Positions 7,808 to 16,061 are shown, counted from the stretch's first letter. The stretch is DNA of 28,488 bases from Gammaproteobacteria bacterium (GCA_024235015.1 JACKNG010000011.1:1-28488), one strand, 5' to 3'. Numbers and translations are program-made. The notes: generated from the sequence alone by a model not told the origin.

Positions 7808-8854
7808 GTGGCGCGCGTGGTTTCCGCCGCGCTGGCGCGCAACGTCCTGATCGGGATCGCCGGCGTCGCCATCGGCGCGGTGTTCATGGTGCTGGCCCTG
7901 CGCGGCATCGACGTCGCCGAAGTGCGTCGGCTGGCCGCCGCCGTCGACCGTGCCGGGCTGGTGCAGGCGACGGCGCTGTACTGGGTGGCGCTCGGCCTGC
8001 GCGTGTTGCGCTGGCAACGCTTGCTCGGCCAGCTCGGCGGCGCGCCGCTGATCGCGGTGGCCGAGACGCTGGTGGTCGGTTATGCCGTCAACAACCTGTT
8101 GCCGGCCCGGCTGGGCGAAGTCGCGCGCGCCGCTTACGCCAAGCGCCGTCTCGCCCTCGGCCGCGCCCGCGTGTTCGGCACCATCGTCGTCGAACGCCTG
8201 CTCGACCTGCTGGCCATCCTCACCTGTCTCATCGCCGGTCTCGCCGGCGTCGGGCTGGTGCTGGGCCATGCCCGCCTGCCGACCTTCGAGCTGGTCGCGC
8301 TGAACGCGGGGGTGCTGGTCGGGGTCGCCGTGCTGGCGCTCGCCCTGTTGCGCAGCGCGCGCCTGGCGCGGTTGTCGCTGCCGGCCGCGGTGCACGCGGT
8401 GGTCGACGATTTCCGCCACGGCACGCGCAGCCTCAATCGCCGCACCGCGCTGCTGGTGGTGGCGCTGACGGCGGCGGTGTGGACTTGCGAGGTGCTCGCA
8501 CTGAGCCGGGTGTTCGCCGCCTGCGGTGCCGTGCTCGGGCCGGCCGAAGCCCTGGTCGTGATGGGCGCGGCCTCGCTCAGCACCCTGGTGCCGACCGCGC
8601 CCGGCTACCTCGGCACCTACCAGCTGGTGGCAGTGCTCGCGTTGCAGGCCTTCGGGCTCGACGGTAACGCCGGCATCGTCGCCTCGACCGCCATCCAGGC
8701 CGCCCTGTTCGGCTCGGTCACCGTGGTGGGGCTCGCCATCCTGCTCGCGCGCGGAACGCGGCGGGCGTGGCTGACCGCCGCCGACCGCCGCGACCGGCAC
8801 GGCGCCGGTCAGTCTTCCAGCGAGAACGGCGTGAAGTCGGTGTCGCGGTCGTAG
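7808..8854 (+). CDS. Flippase-like membrane protein, UPF0104/LPG-synthase TM domain
   Basis: This 348-residue integral membrane protein has about eight predicted helices, the first near 14-31. It matches the lysylphosphatidylglycerol synthase TM-domain (UPF0104) family without the catalytic aminoacyl-transfer domain. Family motifs seen are NNLLPARLGEVARA (95-108), GTIVVERLLDLL (125-136) and PTAPGYLGTYQLV near the C-terminus. Such proteins are thought to move or bind lipids and often stand beside GT2 glycosyltransferases, as here. The start is GTG 7808, four bases after the glycosyltransferase stop; longer in-frame versions only read the shadow of that gene. The last 46 bases overlap the end of convergent yhhQ, so the final residues (about 334-348) are not conserved-looking. 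The precise lipid is unknown. Confidence 0.87.
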   Translation: MARVVSAALARNVLIGIAGVAIGAVFMVLALRGIDVAEVRRLAAAVDRAGLVQATALYWVALGLRVLRWQRLLGQLGGAPLIAVAETLVVGYAVNNLLPARLGEVARAAYAKRRLALGRARVFGTIVVERLLDLLAILTCLIAGLAGVGLVLGHARLPTFELVALNAGVLVGVAVLALALLRSARLARLSLPAAVHAVVDDFRHGTRSLNRRTALLVVALTAAVWTCEVLALSRVFAACGAVLGPAEALVVMGAASLSTLVPTAPGYLGTYQLVAVLALQAFGLDGNAGIVASTAIQAALFGSVTVVGLAILLARGTRRAWLTAADRRDRHGAGQSSSENGVKSVSRS

Positions 8855-9537
8855 TAGTCCTCGTTCTCGGCCTGCTTGAGCCAGCCGATCACGAGGTAGG
8901 TCAGCGGGGTCATGACGACCTCGACGCCGACCTTGAAGGCGAAGTTGAACAGCAGCACCGCGAACAGGGTGTCGGTGTTCCAGATGCCGTAGAAGGCGAT
9001 GGGGTAGAAGACCAGGCTGTCGACGCCCTGGCCGAGCACGGTCGAGCCGATGGTGCGCGTCCACAGGTAGCGCCCGGCCGTCCACAGCTTCATCCGCGCC
9101 ATGATGTAGGCGTTGACGAAGTCCCCGATCCAGAAGGCCACGATCGAGGCGACGACGATGCGCCAGGTGCCGCCGAAAGCGACTTCGATGGCCGGTTGCA
9201 GCACGGCGTTGAACGGTTCGCTCGCGCTCGGCGGCAGGCGGATGATCACCTGCGACATGATGGTGGCGAAGATGATCGCGCCGAAGCCGGCCCAGATGAC
9301 CTTGCGCGCCCGCGCGTAGCCGTACACCTCGGTCAGCACGTCGCCGAAGATGTAGCTCAACGGGAAGAAGATGTTGCCGGCGCCGAAGATCAGCAAGGTG
9401 CCGAGCCCGGGCACGGTGAAAGGCAGGCCGATTTCGCACACCTTGCCCGGCCCGATCAGGTTCGAGCACAGCAGCACGGTGACGAAGGCTGCCATGAGCA
9501 GGTCGTAGTAGCGGTAATGGCGCGGATTGGTGGTCAT
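8809..9537 (-). CDS. yhhQ: Queuosine precursor transporter, YhhQ family
   Basis: This 242-residue inner-membrane protein has about six helices and belongs to the YhhQ/QPTR family, which imports preQ0/preQ1 for tRNA queuosine synthesis. Family features are the N-terminal YYDLLMAAFVTVLLCSNLIG (split about 10-29), FPLSYIFGDVLTEVYGYARAR (about 58-78), ASIVAFWIGDFVNAYIMARMK and TRTIGSTVLGQGVDSLVFY. The C-terminus is a short acidic cytoplasmic tail. The start ATG (9537) overlaps the stop of the upstream secreted-protein gene in an ATGA, so it is translationally coupled to it. I see no other queuosine gene in the window and no preQ1 riboswitch in front. Confidence 0.94.
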   Translation of the reverse strand: MTTNPRHYRYYDLLMAAFVTVLLCSNLIGPGKVCEIGLPFTVPGLGTLLIFGAGNIFFPLSYIFGDVLTEVYGYARARKVIWAGFGAIIFATIMSQVIIRLPPSASEPFNAVLQPAIEVAFGGTWRIVVASIVAFWIGDFVNAYIMARMKLWTAGRYLWTRTIGSTVLGQGVDSLVFYPIAFYGIWNTDTLFAVLLFNFAFKVGVEVVMTPLTYLVIGWLKQAENEDYYDRDTDFTPFSLED

Positions 9538-10055
9538 CGCGTCGCGGGAGCGGCCGGTGCGAGCTCACGCAGGCGGCTGCGCAGGTCGGGGAAGCTGGTG
9601 GTCGAGGGGCCGAGGGCATCGACGAAGTCGACGATGTAGTAGGCGTGGTCGAGACGCCCGCAGGCGACGATGCCGGTCAGGGTGCGGCCGCGGCGCTCCC
9701 CGGTCCAGCGGAACTGCGGCAGCTCGTGGCCGGCAACGACCAGCGGGCGCGCCTGGGCGACGGCGAAGAAGTGGGCGTGGTTGCGACCGAGTTCGTCGAG
9801 GAAGGGGTTGACGCAGGCCGCCGTGTCGAGGGCGCCGAAGCGGGCCTCGACCTCGCCGGCGGCCATCACGGTGATGGTCAGGCGCAGCGGTTGCGCCGGG
9901 TCGGCGGCGAGGTAGGCGTAGGTGTTGCCGATCGCCGCGCGCGAAATCTGCGCCGCGCGCAGGGTGTCGGGGGCCGTGAACGTGAACGGCAGCGGCGCGG
10001 CGTGGGTGCGCGCGACGAGCGCCCACAGGGCGAGCGCGAACAGGCGTCGGCACAT
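9534..10055 (-). CDS. Secreted protein of unknown function, coupled to yhhQ
   Basis: This 173-residue protein has a clean signal peptide (MCRRLF, then hydrophobic residues to about 16, with cleavage likely after THA at 17-19), so it is exported. The mature part begins APLPFTFTAP and contains two cysteines (in AACVN and IVACGRLD) that could form a disulfide. It ends in a helical, Arg-rich tail. I do not recognise the family. ATG 10055 is preferred over the in-frame ATG 10118 because the signal peptide starts there. The stop overlaps the yhhQ start (ATGA), so the two are co-translated. A role related to queuosine salvage cannot be inferred from this alone. Confidence 0.72.
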   Translation of the reverse strand: MCRRLFALALWALVARTHAAPLPFTFTAPDTLRAAQISRAAIGNTYAYLAADPAQPLRLTITVMAAGEVEARFGALDTAACVNPFLDELGRNHAHFFAVAQARPLVVAGHELPQFRWTGERRGRTLTGIVACGRLDHAYYIVDFVDALGPSTTSFPDLRSRLRELAPAAPATR

Positions 10056-10162
10056 GGCTTCAAGCCGCCGCGGTCGTGCCGAGGGCGTGGTCGGGCGGTC
10101 GACGGGTGCGGCGTCCATGGTGCTGGCGGATCATGAGCGGACCGGGTCTGTCGGGTGCGCGC

Positions 10163-10168
10163 AGCATA
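10163..10168 (-). promoter_or_regulatory. -10-like element for the secreted protein/yhhQ operon
   Basis: On the minus strand TATGCT reads inside GCTATGCTGCG, about 108 bases before the ATG at 10055. No convincing -35 is visible. Confidence 0.3.
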
Positions 10169-10220
10169 GCACCGGGCATGGCCGCGCGGCGGCCGGCCCT
10201 GCGCATCGCGTGAGATGGCC

Positions 10221-10270
10221 TACAATCGCGGCCCTGCCCGCACGGGCCACCCCTCTCAGCAGACCCGGAG
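10221..10270 (+). promoter_or_regulatory. -10 element and RBS of the acyl-CoA dehydrogenase
   Basis: TACAAT (10221-10226) matches five of six -10 positions. No clear -35 is found 16-18 bp upstream. A leader hairpin GGCCC/GGGCC (10230-10234 / 10244-10248) follows. GGAG at 10267-10270 lies six bases before ATG 10277 and directly abuts ATG 10271, which decides the start in favour of 10277. Confidence 0.45.
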
Positions 10271-10276
10271 ATGCCG

Positions 10277-11569
10277 ATGGATTTCGCACAGTCCGAGAAA
10301 GTCACAGGCCTCGTCGCCCGCCTCGAGGCCTTCATGCGCGAGCACGTCTATCCCAACGAGGAGGAGTACTTCGCCCAGGTCGCCAGCGGTGAGCGTTTCC
10401 AGCCGGTGCCGATCATGGAACAGCTCAAGGACATCGCGCGCAAGACCGAGTTCTGGAACATCTGGCTGCCGGACAGCGAGCACGGCCAGGGCCTGAGCAA
10501 TCTCGAGTACGCCCCGCTGTGCGAGGTCATGGGCCGCTCGCCGATCGCGCCCGAGGTGTTCAACTGCTCGGCGCCGGATACCGGCAACATGGAAGTGCTG
10601 GTGCGCTACGGCACCGCGGCGCAGAAGGAGCGCTGGTTGAAACCGCTGCTCGCCGGCGAGGCGCGCTCGGCCTTCGGCATGACCGAGATCGAGGTCGCCT
10701 CGTCGGACGCGACCAACATCGAGACCAGCATCGTGCGCGACGGCGACGAGTACGTCATCAACGGCCGCAAGTGGTACACCCACAACGTGCCCGATCCGCG
10801 TTGCAACATCATCATCCTGATGGGCAAGACCGATCCCGACAACCCGGATCGCCACAAGCAGCAGTCGATGATCATCGTGCCCTTCCCGCACCCGGGGGTG
10901 ACCTTCAAGCGCCTGCTGCCGATCATGGGCTTCGACGACGCCCCGCACGGCTACCCCGAGGTGGTGTTCAACGACGTCCGCGTACCGGCCGAGAACATCC
11001 TGCTCGGCGAGGGCCGCGGCTTCGAGATCGCGCAGGGCCGGCTCGGCCCCGGCCGCATCCACCACTGCATGCGCCTCATCGGGCTGACCGAGCGCGCCCT
11101 CGAGCGCATGTGCCGCCGGCTCGCCTCGCGCGAGGCCTTCGGCGCTGCCGTCAGCACGCAGAGCGTGTGGAAGGAGCGCATCGCCGAGTCGCGCATCCTC
11201 ATCGAGCAGGCGCGCCTGTTGACGCTCAAGGCGGCGTGGATGATGGACACCGTCGGCAACAAGGCGGCGAAGCAGGAGATCGCCATGATCAAGGTCATGG
11301 CGCCGAACATGGCGTGCAAGGTCATCGACTGGGCCATGCAGGCTTTCGGCGGCGCCGGCATGACCGACGATTACGGCCTGCCGCTGGCTTACACCTGGGC
11401 GCGCCTGCTGCGCATCGCCGACGGTCCCGACGAGGTCCATCGCAACCAGATCGCGCGGCTCGAGTTCAGGAAATACGATGGCCCGGTGAGCGAGAACGGC
11501 GCCTCGGCGCACATCCGCCCACGCGACCTCTCGCCGGATTTCGACGCCCGGCCGCGCTGGATTTCCTGA
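10277..11569 (+). CDS. Acyl-CoA dehydrogenase, ACAD10/11-like
   Basis: This 430-residue flavoprotein has the three-domain acyl-CoA dehydrogenase fold: N-terminal helices 1-120, middle beta domain about 125-245 and C-terminal helical bundle about 250-400. It introduces a 2,3-double bond into an acyl-CoA using FAD, passing electrons to ETF. FAD/substrate motifs seen are FGMTEIEVASSDATN, GRKWYTHN, GPGRIHHCMR and QAFGGAGMTDDYGLP. The usual catalytic glutamate region reads RIADGPDEVHRNQIARLE, with Asp where MCAD-type enzymes have Glu, as in the ACAD10/ACAD11 group. It probably belongs to this subfamily, whose known members act on longer or 4-hydroxylated acyl chains; the substrate here is not proven. 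It is followed by a likely terminator and then an acyl-CoA ligase, consistent with fatty acid degradation. Confidence 0.93.
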   Translation: MDFAQSEKVTGLVARLEAFMREHVYPNEEEYFAQVASGERFQPVPIMEQLKDIARKTEFWNIWLPDSEHGQGLSNLEYAPLCEVMGRSPIAPEVFNCSAPDTGNMEVLVRYGTAAQKERWLKPLLAGEARSAFGMTEIEVASSDATNIETSIVRDGDEYVINGRKWYTHNVPDPRCNIIILMGKTDPDNPDRHKQQSMIIVPFPHPGVTFKRLLPIMGFDDAPHGYPEVVFNDVRVPAENILLGEGRGFEIAQGRLGPGRIHHCMRLIGLTERALERMCRRLASREAFGAAVSTQSVWKERIAESRILIEQARLLTLKAAWMMDTVGNKAAKQEIAMIKVMAPNMACKVIDWAMQAFGGAGMTDDYGLPLAYTWARLLRIADGPDEVHRNQIARLEFRKYDGPVSENGASAHIRPRDLSPDFDARPRWIS

Positions 11570-11619
11570 CCCCCGCACCTCGCCTCGTGCCACGTCCGGC
11601 GCGGCCGCCGGCGTGGCAT

Positions 11620-11643
11620 GGGGGCCTTCCCGGCCCCCTTCAT
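11620..11643 (+). terminator. Intrinsic terminator after the acyl-CoA dehydrogenase
   Basis: GGGGGCC (11620-11626) pairs perfectly with GGCCCCC (11632-11638) around a TTCCC loop, followed by the short tract TTCAT. The stem is strong, but the T-tract is short. Confidence 0.5.
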
Positions 11644-11660
11644 ACGGCGCTGACGACTGG

Positions 11661-11666
11661 TAGAAT
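11661..11666 (+). promoter_or_regulatory. -10 element of the acyl-CoA ligase gene
   Basis: TAGAAT in the context CTGGTAGAATTCGCG is a good -10 match 36 bases before the ATG. The -35 (CTTCAT or TTCATA near 11638-11644) is poor. It sits just behind the terminator, so the ligase probably has its own transcript. Confidence 0.45.
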
Positions 11667-11702
11667 TCGCGCCTTCGTCCCGCAAGCAAGCACGAGATTC
11701 CC

Positions 11703-13163
11703 ATGCAAATCGGCTCTCTGATCCGCCGCGCCGCGCTCTATTACGGCGACGCGCCCTGTCTCACCGAAGGCGACCGCAACGTCAGCTTCCGCGAGTTCGA
11801 CCGGCTCACCGACGTCATCGGCAACGCCCTGCTCGCGCGCGGCCTCGAGCCCGGCGATCGCGTCGGCGTGCTGCTGCCGAACAGCATCGAGTGCCTGGTG
11901 GCCTACTACGCGCTGGCCAAGGCCGGGCTGGTGCGGGTCGGCCTGAATACCCGCGAGACGCTCGACAACCACAATTACAAGCTGGCCGACAGCGGCAGCC
12001 GTGCCGCCATCCACGACGACATCGAGGGCCTCGAAGTGCCGGTCCAGATCGGCCGCGACGAGTTCGCCGCCATGTTCGACCACGCCGACGACAGCCCCTG
12101 CATCCGTGACCGCGCGCTCGACGCCCCGCTGCGCCTGGGCTACACCGGCGGCACCACCGGCAAGGCCAAGGCGGTGACCCTGACCACCCGCGGCGAGCTC
12201 TCCGAGCTGTCGGCCTTCCTCACCGACCTCGTGCCGGATCTCGAAACCGGCAACACCTTCCTGCATGCCGCGCCGATTGCCCACGCCTCGGGCGCCTTCT
12301 TCCTGCCCGCCATCGCGCGCGGGGTGCGTTCGCTGGTGATGAAGAAGTTCGACGCGGCCGAGTTCATCGACCTCGCCGTGCGCGAGCAGGCCAGCCACAC
12401 CTTCCTCGTGCCGACCATGCTCGCCATGATCCTGGAGCAGCCGGCGATCGAGGGCGCCGCGTTCGCATTGCGCAAGATCTGCTACGGCGCCTCGCCGATT
12501 GCGCCGAGCCTGCTCGAACGCGGCGAGGCGCGTTTCGGCCGCGTTTTCGCCCAGGTCTACGGCCAGGCCGAGAGCCCCATGGTCATCACCTGCCTGGCAC
12601 CGCAGGATCACGATCGCGTCGGCTCCTGCGGGCGGCCGTTCACCATCGTCGAGTGCGCGGTGTTCGACGACGACGACCAGCCCCTGCCGCCGCGCGAGGT
12701 CGGTGAGATCGTGTGTCGCGGGCCGCAGACCATGGCCTACTACTGGAACCGGCCGGAAGCCACCGAGCAGGCTTTCCGCAACGGCTGGCTGCACACCGGC
12801 GACATCGGCTACGTCGACGAGGACGGCTTCTATTACCTCGTCGACCGCAAGAACGACATGCTCATCTCGGGCGGCTACAACGTCTACCCGCGCGAGGTCG
12901 AGGACGTGCTGATGGCCTTCGCGGGCGTGGTCGAAGCCGCCGTGGTCGGTTTGCCGGACGAGAAGTGGGGTGACCGCGTGCACGCCGTCGTCGCCGGCCG
13001 CGCCGATCTCGATCTCGAAGGTCTCAAGGCCTGGGCGCGCGACAAGCTCGCCAATTACAAGCGACCCAAGGACATCGTGGTGTGGCCGGAACTGCCCAAG
13101 AGCGCAGCGAACAAGATCCTGCGGCGCGAGGTCCGTGACCGGCTGCTCGCCGGGCAGGGTTGA
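11703..13163 (+). CDS. Acyl-CoA synthetase (AMP-forming ligase)
   Basis: This 486-residue adenylate-forming enzyme of the ANL superfamily activates a carboxylic acid to acyl-AMP and then to the CoA thioester. The P-loop is YTGGTTGKAK (147-156), and the acyl/adenine-binding A5 motif is YGQAES. The A7/A8 hinge is GDIGYVDEDGFYYLVDRKND followed by SGGYNVYPREVE. The catalytic lysine is in the C-terminal SAANKILRRE (K471). The length is at the short end for fatty-acyl-CoA ligases, with no membrane segment. Its neighbours (acyl-CoA dehydrogenase upstream, lipid transport downstream) suggest a fatty or aromatic acid substrate, which cannot be narrowed further. The next gene starts 20 bases downstream, so it probably begins a long polycistron. 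Confidence 0.92.
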   Translation: MQIGSLIRRAALYYGDAPCLTEGDRNVSFREFDRLTDVIGNALLARGLEPGDRVGVLLPNSIECLVAYYALAKAGLVRVGLNTRETLDNHNYKLADSGSRAAIHDDIEGLEVPVQIGRDEFAAMFDHADDSPCIRDRALDAPLRLGYTGGTTGKAKAVTLTTRGELSELSAFLTDLVPDLETGNTFLHAAPIAHASGAFFLPAIARGVRSLVMKKFDAAEFIDLAVREQASHTFLVPTMLAMILEQPAIEGAAFALRKICYGASPIAPSLLERGEARFGRVFAQVYGQAESPMVITCLAPQDHDRVGSCGRPFTIVECAVFDDDDQPLPPREVGEIVCRGPQTMAYYWNRPEATEQAFRNGWLHTGDIGYVDEDGFYYLVDRKNDMLISGGYNVYPREVEDVLMAFAGVVEAAVVGLPDEKWGDRVHAVVAGRADLDLEGLKAWARDKLANYKRPKDIVVWPELPKSAANKILRREVRDRLLAGQG

Positions 13164-13183
13164 AGCAACTACGGAGGACAACG

Positions 13184-14014
13184 ATGCCCGGTAACGTCAT
13201 CGCAGCCAACGCCGTCGATTTTCCCGACCTCGTGCTCGCCCGTTCGCACGAGCGCGCCGTACTGGTCGATTTCTGGGCGGACTGGTGTGCGCCCTGCCGC
13301 CAGCTCGCACCGCTGCTCGAGGACCTGGCCGCACGCCACGCCGGCGCCCTCGACGTGGTCAAGGTCGACAGCGACGCCGAACCGGCGCTGGCCGCCGAGT
13401 ACGGCGTGCGCAGCCTGCCCACCCTGGTGCTGTTCCGCGCCGGCGACGTCGTCAGCCGCGTGGTCGGCGCGCAACCACCGGCGGCCCTGGAGGCGCTGGT
13501 CGCGCCGCACCTGCCGCGCCCCGGCGACGAGGCGGTGGCGGCGGCGGTGGCCCATCTCGCCGCCGGCGAGGCCGCCCAGGCACGCGGCCTGCTCGAGGCG
13601 GCGCTGGCCGCCGACGCCACCGATTACCGCATTCATCCGTTGCTCGCCGAGGCCCTGGTCGAACTCGGCGCGCTCGACGAGGCGGCCGCGCTGCTGCACG
13701 GCCTGCCGGCCAACGTCGCCGTCGACGACGGCGTCGAGCGGGCCAAGGCGCGGCTCGAACTCGCCCAGGCCGGCAACGCCGCGGCCGGCGCCGGCGACGA
13801 CGACCCGGTTGCCGCCGCCTATGCCGGGGCCATGGCGCAGGCGGCCGCCGGCGAGCATGCCGCCGCGGTCGAAGCCCTGCTCGGCCTGCTGCCCGCGCAA
13901 CGCGACTGGCAGGACGGCGCGGTGCGCCGTGCGCTGCTCGACATCTTCAAGGTGCTGGACGGCGACGCCCGCCTCAAGGACTGGCGCACGCGCATGGCGC
14001 GCAGCCTGAACTGA
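13184..14014 (+). CDS. cnoX: Thioredoxin-fold co-chaperone CnoX/YbbN type
   Basis: This 276-residue protein has an N-terminal thioredoxin domain (about 8-110) with an intact WCAPC site (C35, C38) and the cis-proline stretch VRSLPTLVLF. A C-terminal TPR-like helical region (about 120-270) is rich in Ala and Leu. The architecture and length match YbbN/CnoX, a redox-linked holdase that protects proteins and hands them to GroEL/DnaK. E. coli CnoX has lost one active-site cysteine; here both are present, as in many other bacteria, so oxidoreductase activity is plausible. The start at 13184 is chosen by GGAGG at 13173-13177, six bases upstream, over the in-frame ATG at 13160. It lies between the ligase (20-nt gap) and the HExxH protein (40-nt gap). 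Confidence 0.9.
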   Translation: MPGNVIAANAVDFPDLVLARSHERAVLVDFWADWCAPCRQLAPLLEDLAARHAGALDVVKVDSDAEPALAAEYGVRSLPTLVLFRAGDVVSRVVGAQPPAALEALVAPHLPRPGDEAVAAAVAHLAAGEAAQARGLLEAALAADATDYRIHPLLAEALVELGALDEAAALLHGLPANVAVDDGVERAKARLELAQAGNAAAGAGDDDPVAAAYAGAMAQAAAGEHAAAVEALLGLLPAQRDWQDGAVRRALLDIFKVLDGDARLKDWRTRMARSLN

Positions 14015-14054
14015 GCGCCGGCGCCACGCCCGCGACCGGCCCGGCCGCAACTCG

Positions 14055-14582
14055 GTGAATCGCGACGCCCCGCTGCCCGCTGCCGACGCCGTGCTGCGTC
14101 TCGGCCCGCCGGCCGGCGCCTGCGGCCGTGCCGTGCGCGTGATCTTCGCGCGCTACGGGCTGGGCGTGGCGTGGCTGCCCGCGTACGCCACGATTCCCGG
14201 CAGCTACTGGGGCGAGTGCGAGGCCGGGCTGGTCGGCACCGCCCTGTGGGTGCGCGCCGACACGCCGGTGCATTCGGCGCTGCACGAGGGATGCCACTGG
14301 GTGTGCGCGGACGATGCCCGCCGCGCCGCCATGCACACCGATGCCGGCGGCAGCGACGTCGAGGAGTGCGCGGTGTGTTACCTCTCGATCCTGCTCGCCG
14401 AGCACATCCCCGGTTGTGGCCGCCAGCGCCTGCTCGCCGACATGGACGCCTGGGGCTATTCCTTTCGCCTCGGCAGCGCGCGACGCTGGTTCGAGGAGGA
14501 TGCGGCCGATGCGTGGCGCTGGTTGGTGCGCCGTGGACTGGCCGGAGACGCCGGCGCCGGCATCGCCCGGCGCGGCGCATAA
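14055..14582 (+). CDS. Putative HExxH zinc protein, uncharacterised
   Basis: This 175-residue cytoplasmic-looking protein has no signal peptide or TM helix. Residues 77-81 read HEGCH, an HExxH zinc-metallopeptidase-like motif within SALHEGCHWVC. The downstream helix SDVEECAVCYLSILLA (100-115) supplies glutamates E103/E104 in the position of a gluzincin third ligand, about 22 residues after the second His. Cysteines 53, 80, 84, 105, 108 and 121 cluster around these motifs. The motifs suggest a conserved, metal-binding fold; peptidase activity is only inference. The start is GTG 14055. The gene lies 40 bases after cnoX and 35 bases before trkH, so it is probably co-transcribed with both. I do not know a characterised member. 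Confidence 0.82.
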   Translation: MNRDAPLPAADAVLRLGPPAGACGRAVRVIFARYGLGVAWLPAYATIPGSYWGECEAGLVGTALWVRADTPVHSALHEGCHWVCADDARRAAMHTDAGGSDVEECAVCYLSILLAEHIPGCGRQRLLADMDAWGYSFRLGSARRWFEEDAADAWRWLVRRGLAGDAGAGIARRGA

Positions 14583-14617
14583 TGGTCATCTCGATGGCGA
14601 GCTGACGAGGGTGCGAG

Positions 14618-16060
14618 GTGCCTGCAGGCGGTACACGTAGCTTGTGGCAGGCGGCCCGTCCCGGCGCGGTGCTGCACTATCTCGGGCGGCTGGCGCTGGT
14701 TCTCGGGGTTGCCACCCTGGTCCTGCCCGGCGCCGCCTTGCTGCTCGGCGACCGTTCGCTGGTGGCGCCCTATGCGCTGCTGGCAGGCGGCCTGCTCGGC
14801 GTGGGCGCCCTCGCGCGGCGGTGGCCGGCGCCGCCGACCCTGCGCCGCCACGAGGCCCTGGTCATCACCGCGCTGGCCTTCGTGCTGGCGCCGCTGGTAT
14901 TGGCGCTGCCGTTCCTGCGCGCGGGCCTGGGCGGCGTCGACGCGGTGTTCGAGGCGGTGTCGGGCGTCACCACCACCGGCCTGTCGACGGCGGGGCCGCT
15001 GGCCGGGCGACCGCCGACCTTCCTCTTCGCGCGGGCCTGGATGCAATGGCTGGGCGGGCTCGGTTTCGTGGTCTTCTCGCTCGCCCTGTTGCACACGCCG
15101 GCCGCGGCGGCGCGCCAGCTCGGGGCACCGGGCGTCGAGTCGGGTGACGTGGCGGCGAGCGTACGCGCCCATGCGCGCCGCGTGCTCGGCGCCTACGTCG
15201 CGCTCAGCGTGCTCGGCATCGGCCTGCTGTGCGCGCTCGGTGCGGGCTTCTTCGACGCCGTCGTGCACGCCCTGGCGGCGGTTTCCACCGGCGGCTTCGC
15301 GCCGCGCGACGACAGCCTGGCCAGCCTCGGCCCGCGCCTCGCCAGCGGTGTCCTCGGCCTGTCGCTGTGCGGCGCCATTGCCCTGCCCGTGCAGGTCGGC
15401 TTGTGGCGCGGACGCTGGCGGTCGCTGGGCGAGGACCCGGAATCGCGCGCCTTGGTGATCGCCATCGCGCTGGTCGCGTCGTGGCTGCTGGTGTGCAGCG
15501 ACGCCGGGCAGGGCGTGATCGACCTCGTGCTGCTGGCGGTGTCGGCGCAGAGTACCGCCGGCTTCTCGACCAGCGACCCGGCCGCGCTGCCCGCTGCCGG
15601 CAAGGCGGCGCTGATCCTGTCCATGTTGAGCGGCGGCGCACAGGGCTCGACCGCCGGCGGCATCAAGCTGCTGCGCGTGTTGATGCTGCTGCGCCTGGTG
15701 CAATGGCTGGTCGAGCAGACCCGGTTGCCGAGCCACGCGGTGTCGAGCCCGCGTTTCGGCGGCAGCGCGCTCGACGCCGACGAGCTGCTGCGCGCCGGCG
15801 CGGTGGTGGGGTTGTTCCTCGTGGTCGTCGCGCTGTCCTGGCTGGCCTTCCTCGCCTGTGGCTACGCGCCGCTGGACGCGTTGTTCGAGGTGGTCTCGGC
15901 CACCGGCACGGTGGGCCTGTCGGTGGGCATCGCGCGGCCCGAACTCGAACCCCTGCTCAAGGGTGTACTCTGTGCCGACATGTACCTCGGCCGCCTGGAG
16001 ATCTTCGCCCTGCTCGTCGCCCTGGCGCCGCGGACCTGGCTCGGCCGCGGAGGGTCTTGA
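14618..16060 (+). CDS. trkH: Trk/Ktr-type potassium uptake membrane subunit
   Basis: This 480-residue protein is the K+-translocating subunit of a TrkH/KtrB system, with helices throughout and four pore repeats. The selectivity-filter segments are VTTTGLS (G121), VSTGGFA (G225), QSTAGFS (G315) and TGTVGLS (G433); each carries the conserved glycine. GGAQGSTAGGIKLLR (339-353) is the typical intramembrane-loop region after the third filter. A complete set of four filters argues for a functional channel/transporter. The start is GTG 14618, supported by GAGGG at 14607-14611 six bases upstream. A CATAAT at 14578-14583, overlapping the stop of the previous gene, could be an internal -10. The partner regulatory subunit follows one base after the stop. 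Confidence 0.93.
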   Translation: MPAGGTRSLWQAARPGAVLHYLGRLALVLGVATLVLPGAALLLGDRSLVAPYALLAGGLLGVGALARRWPAPPTLRRHEALVITALAFVLAPLVLALPFLRAGLGGVDAVFEAVSGVTTTGLSTAGPLAGRPPTFLFARAWMQWLGGLGFVVFSLALLHTPAAAARQLGAPGVESGDVAASVRAHARRVLGAYVALSVLGIGLLCALGAGFFDAVVHALAAVSTGGFAPRDDSLASLGPRLASGVLGLSLCGAIALPVQVGLWRGRWRSLGEDPESRALVIAIALVASWLLVCSDAGQGVIDLVLLAVSAQSTAGFSTSDPAALPAAGKAALILSMLSGGAQGSTAGGIKLLRVLMLLRLVQWLVEQTRLPSHAVSSPRFGGSALDADELLRAGAVVGLFLVVVALSWLAFLACGYAPLDALFEVVSATGTVGLSVGIARPELEPLLKGVLCADMYLGRLEIFALLVALAPRTWLGRGGS

Positions 16061-16061
16061 G

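Noticed and set aside
10256..11704. Antisense frame over the acyl-CoA dehydrogenase gene
   Set aside because: It is a shadow of a clearly conserved gene, rich in His, Val and Asp with no ribosome-binding site.
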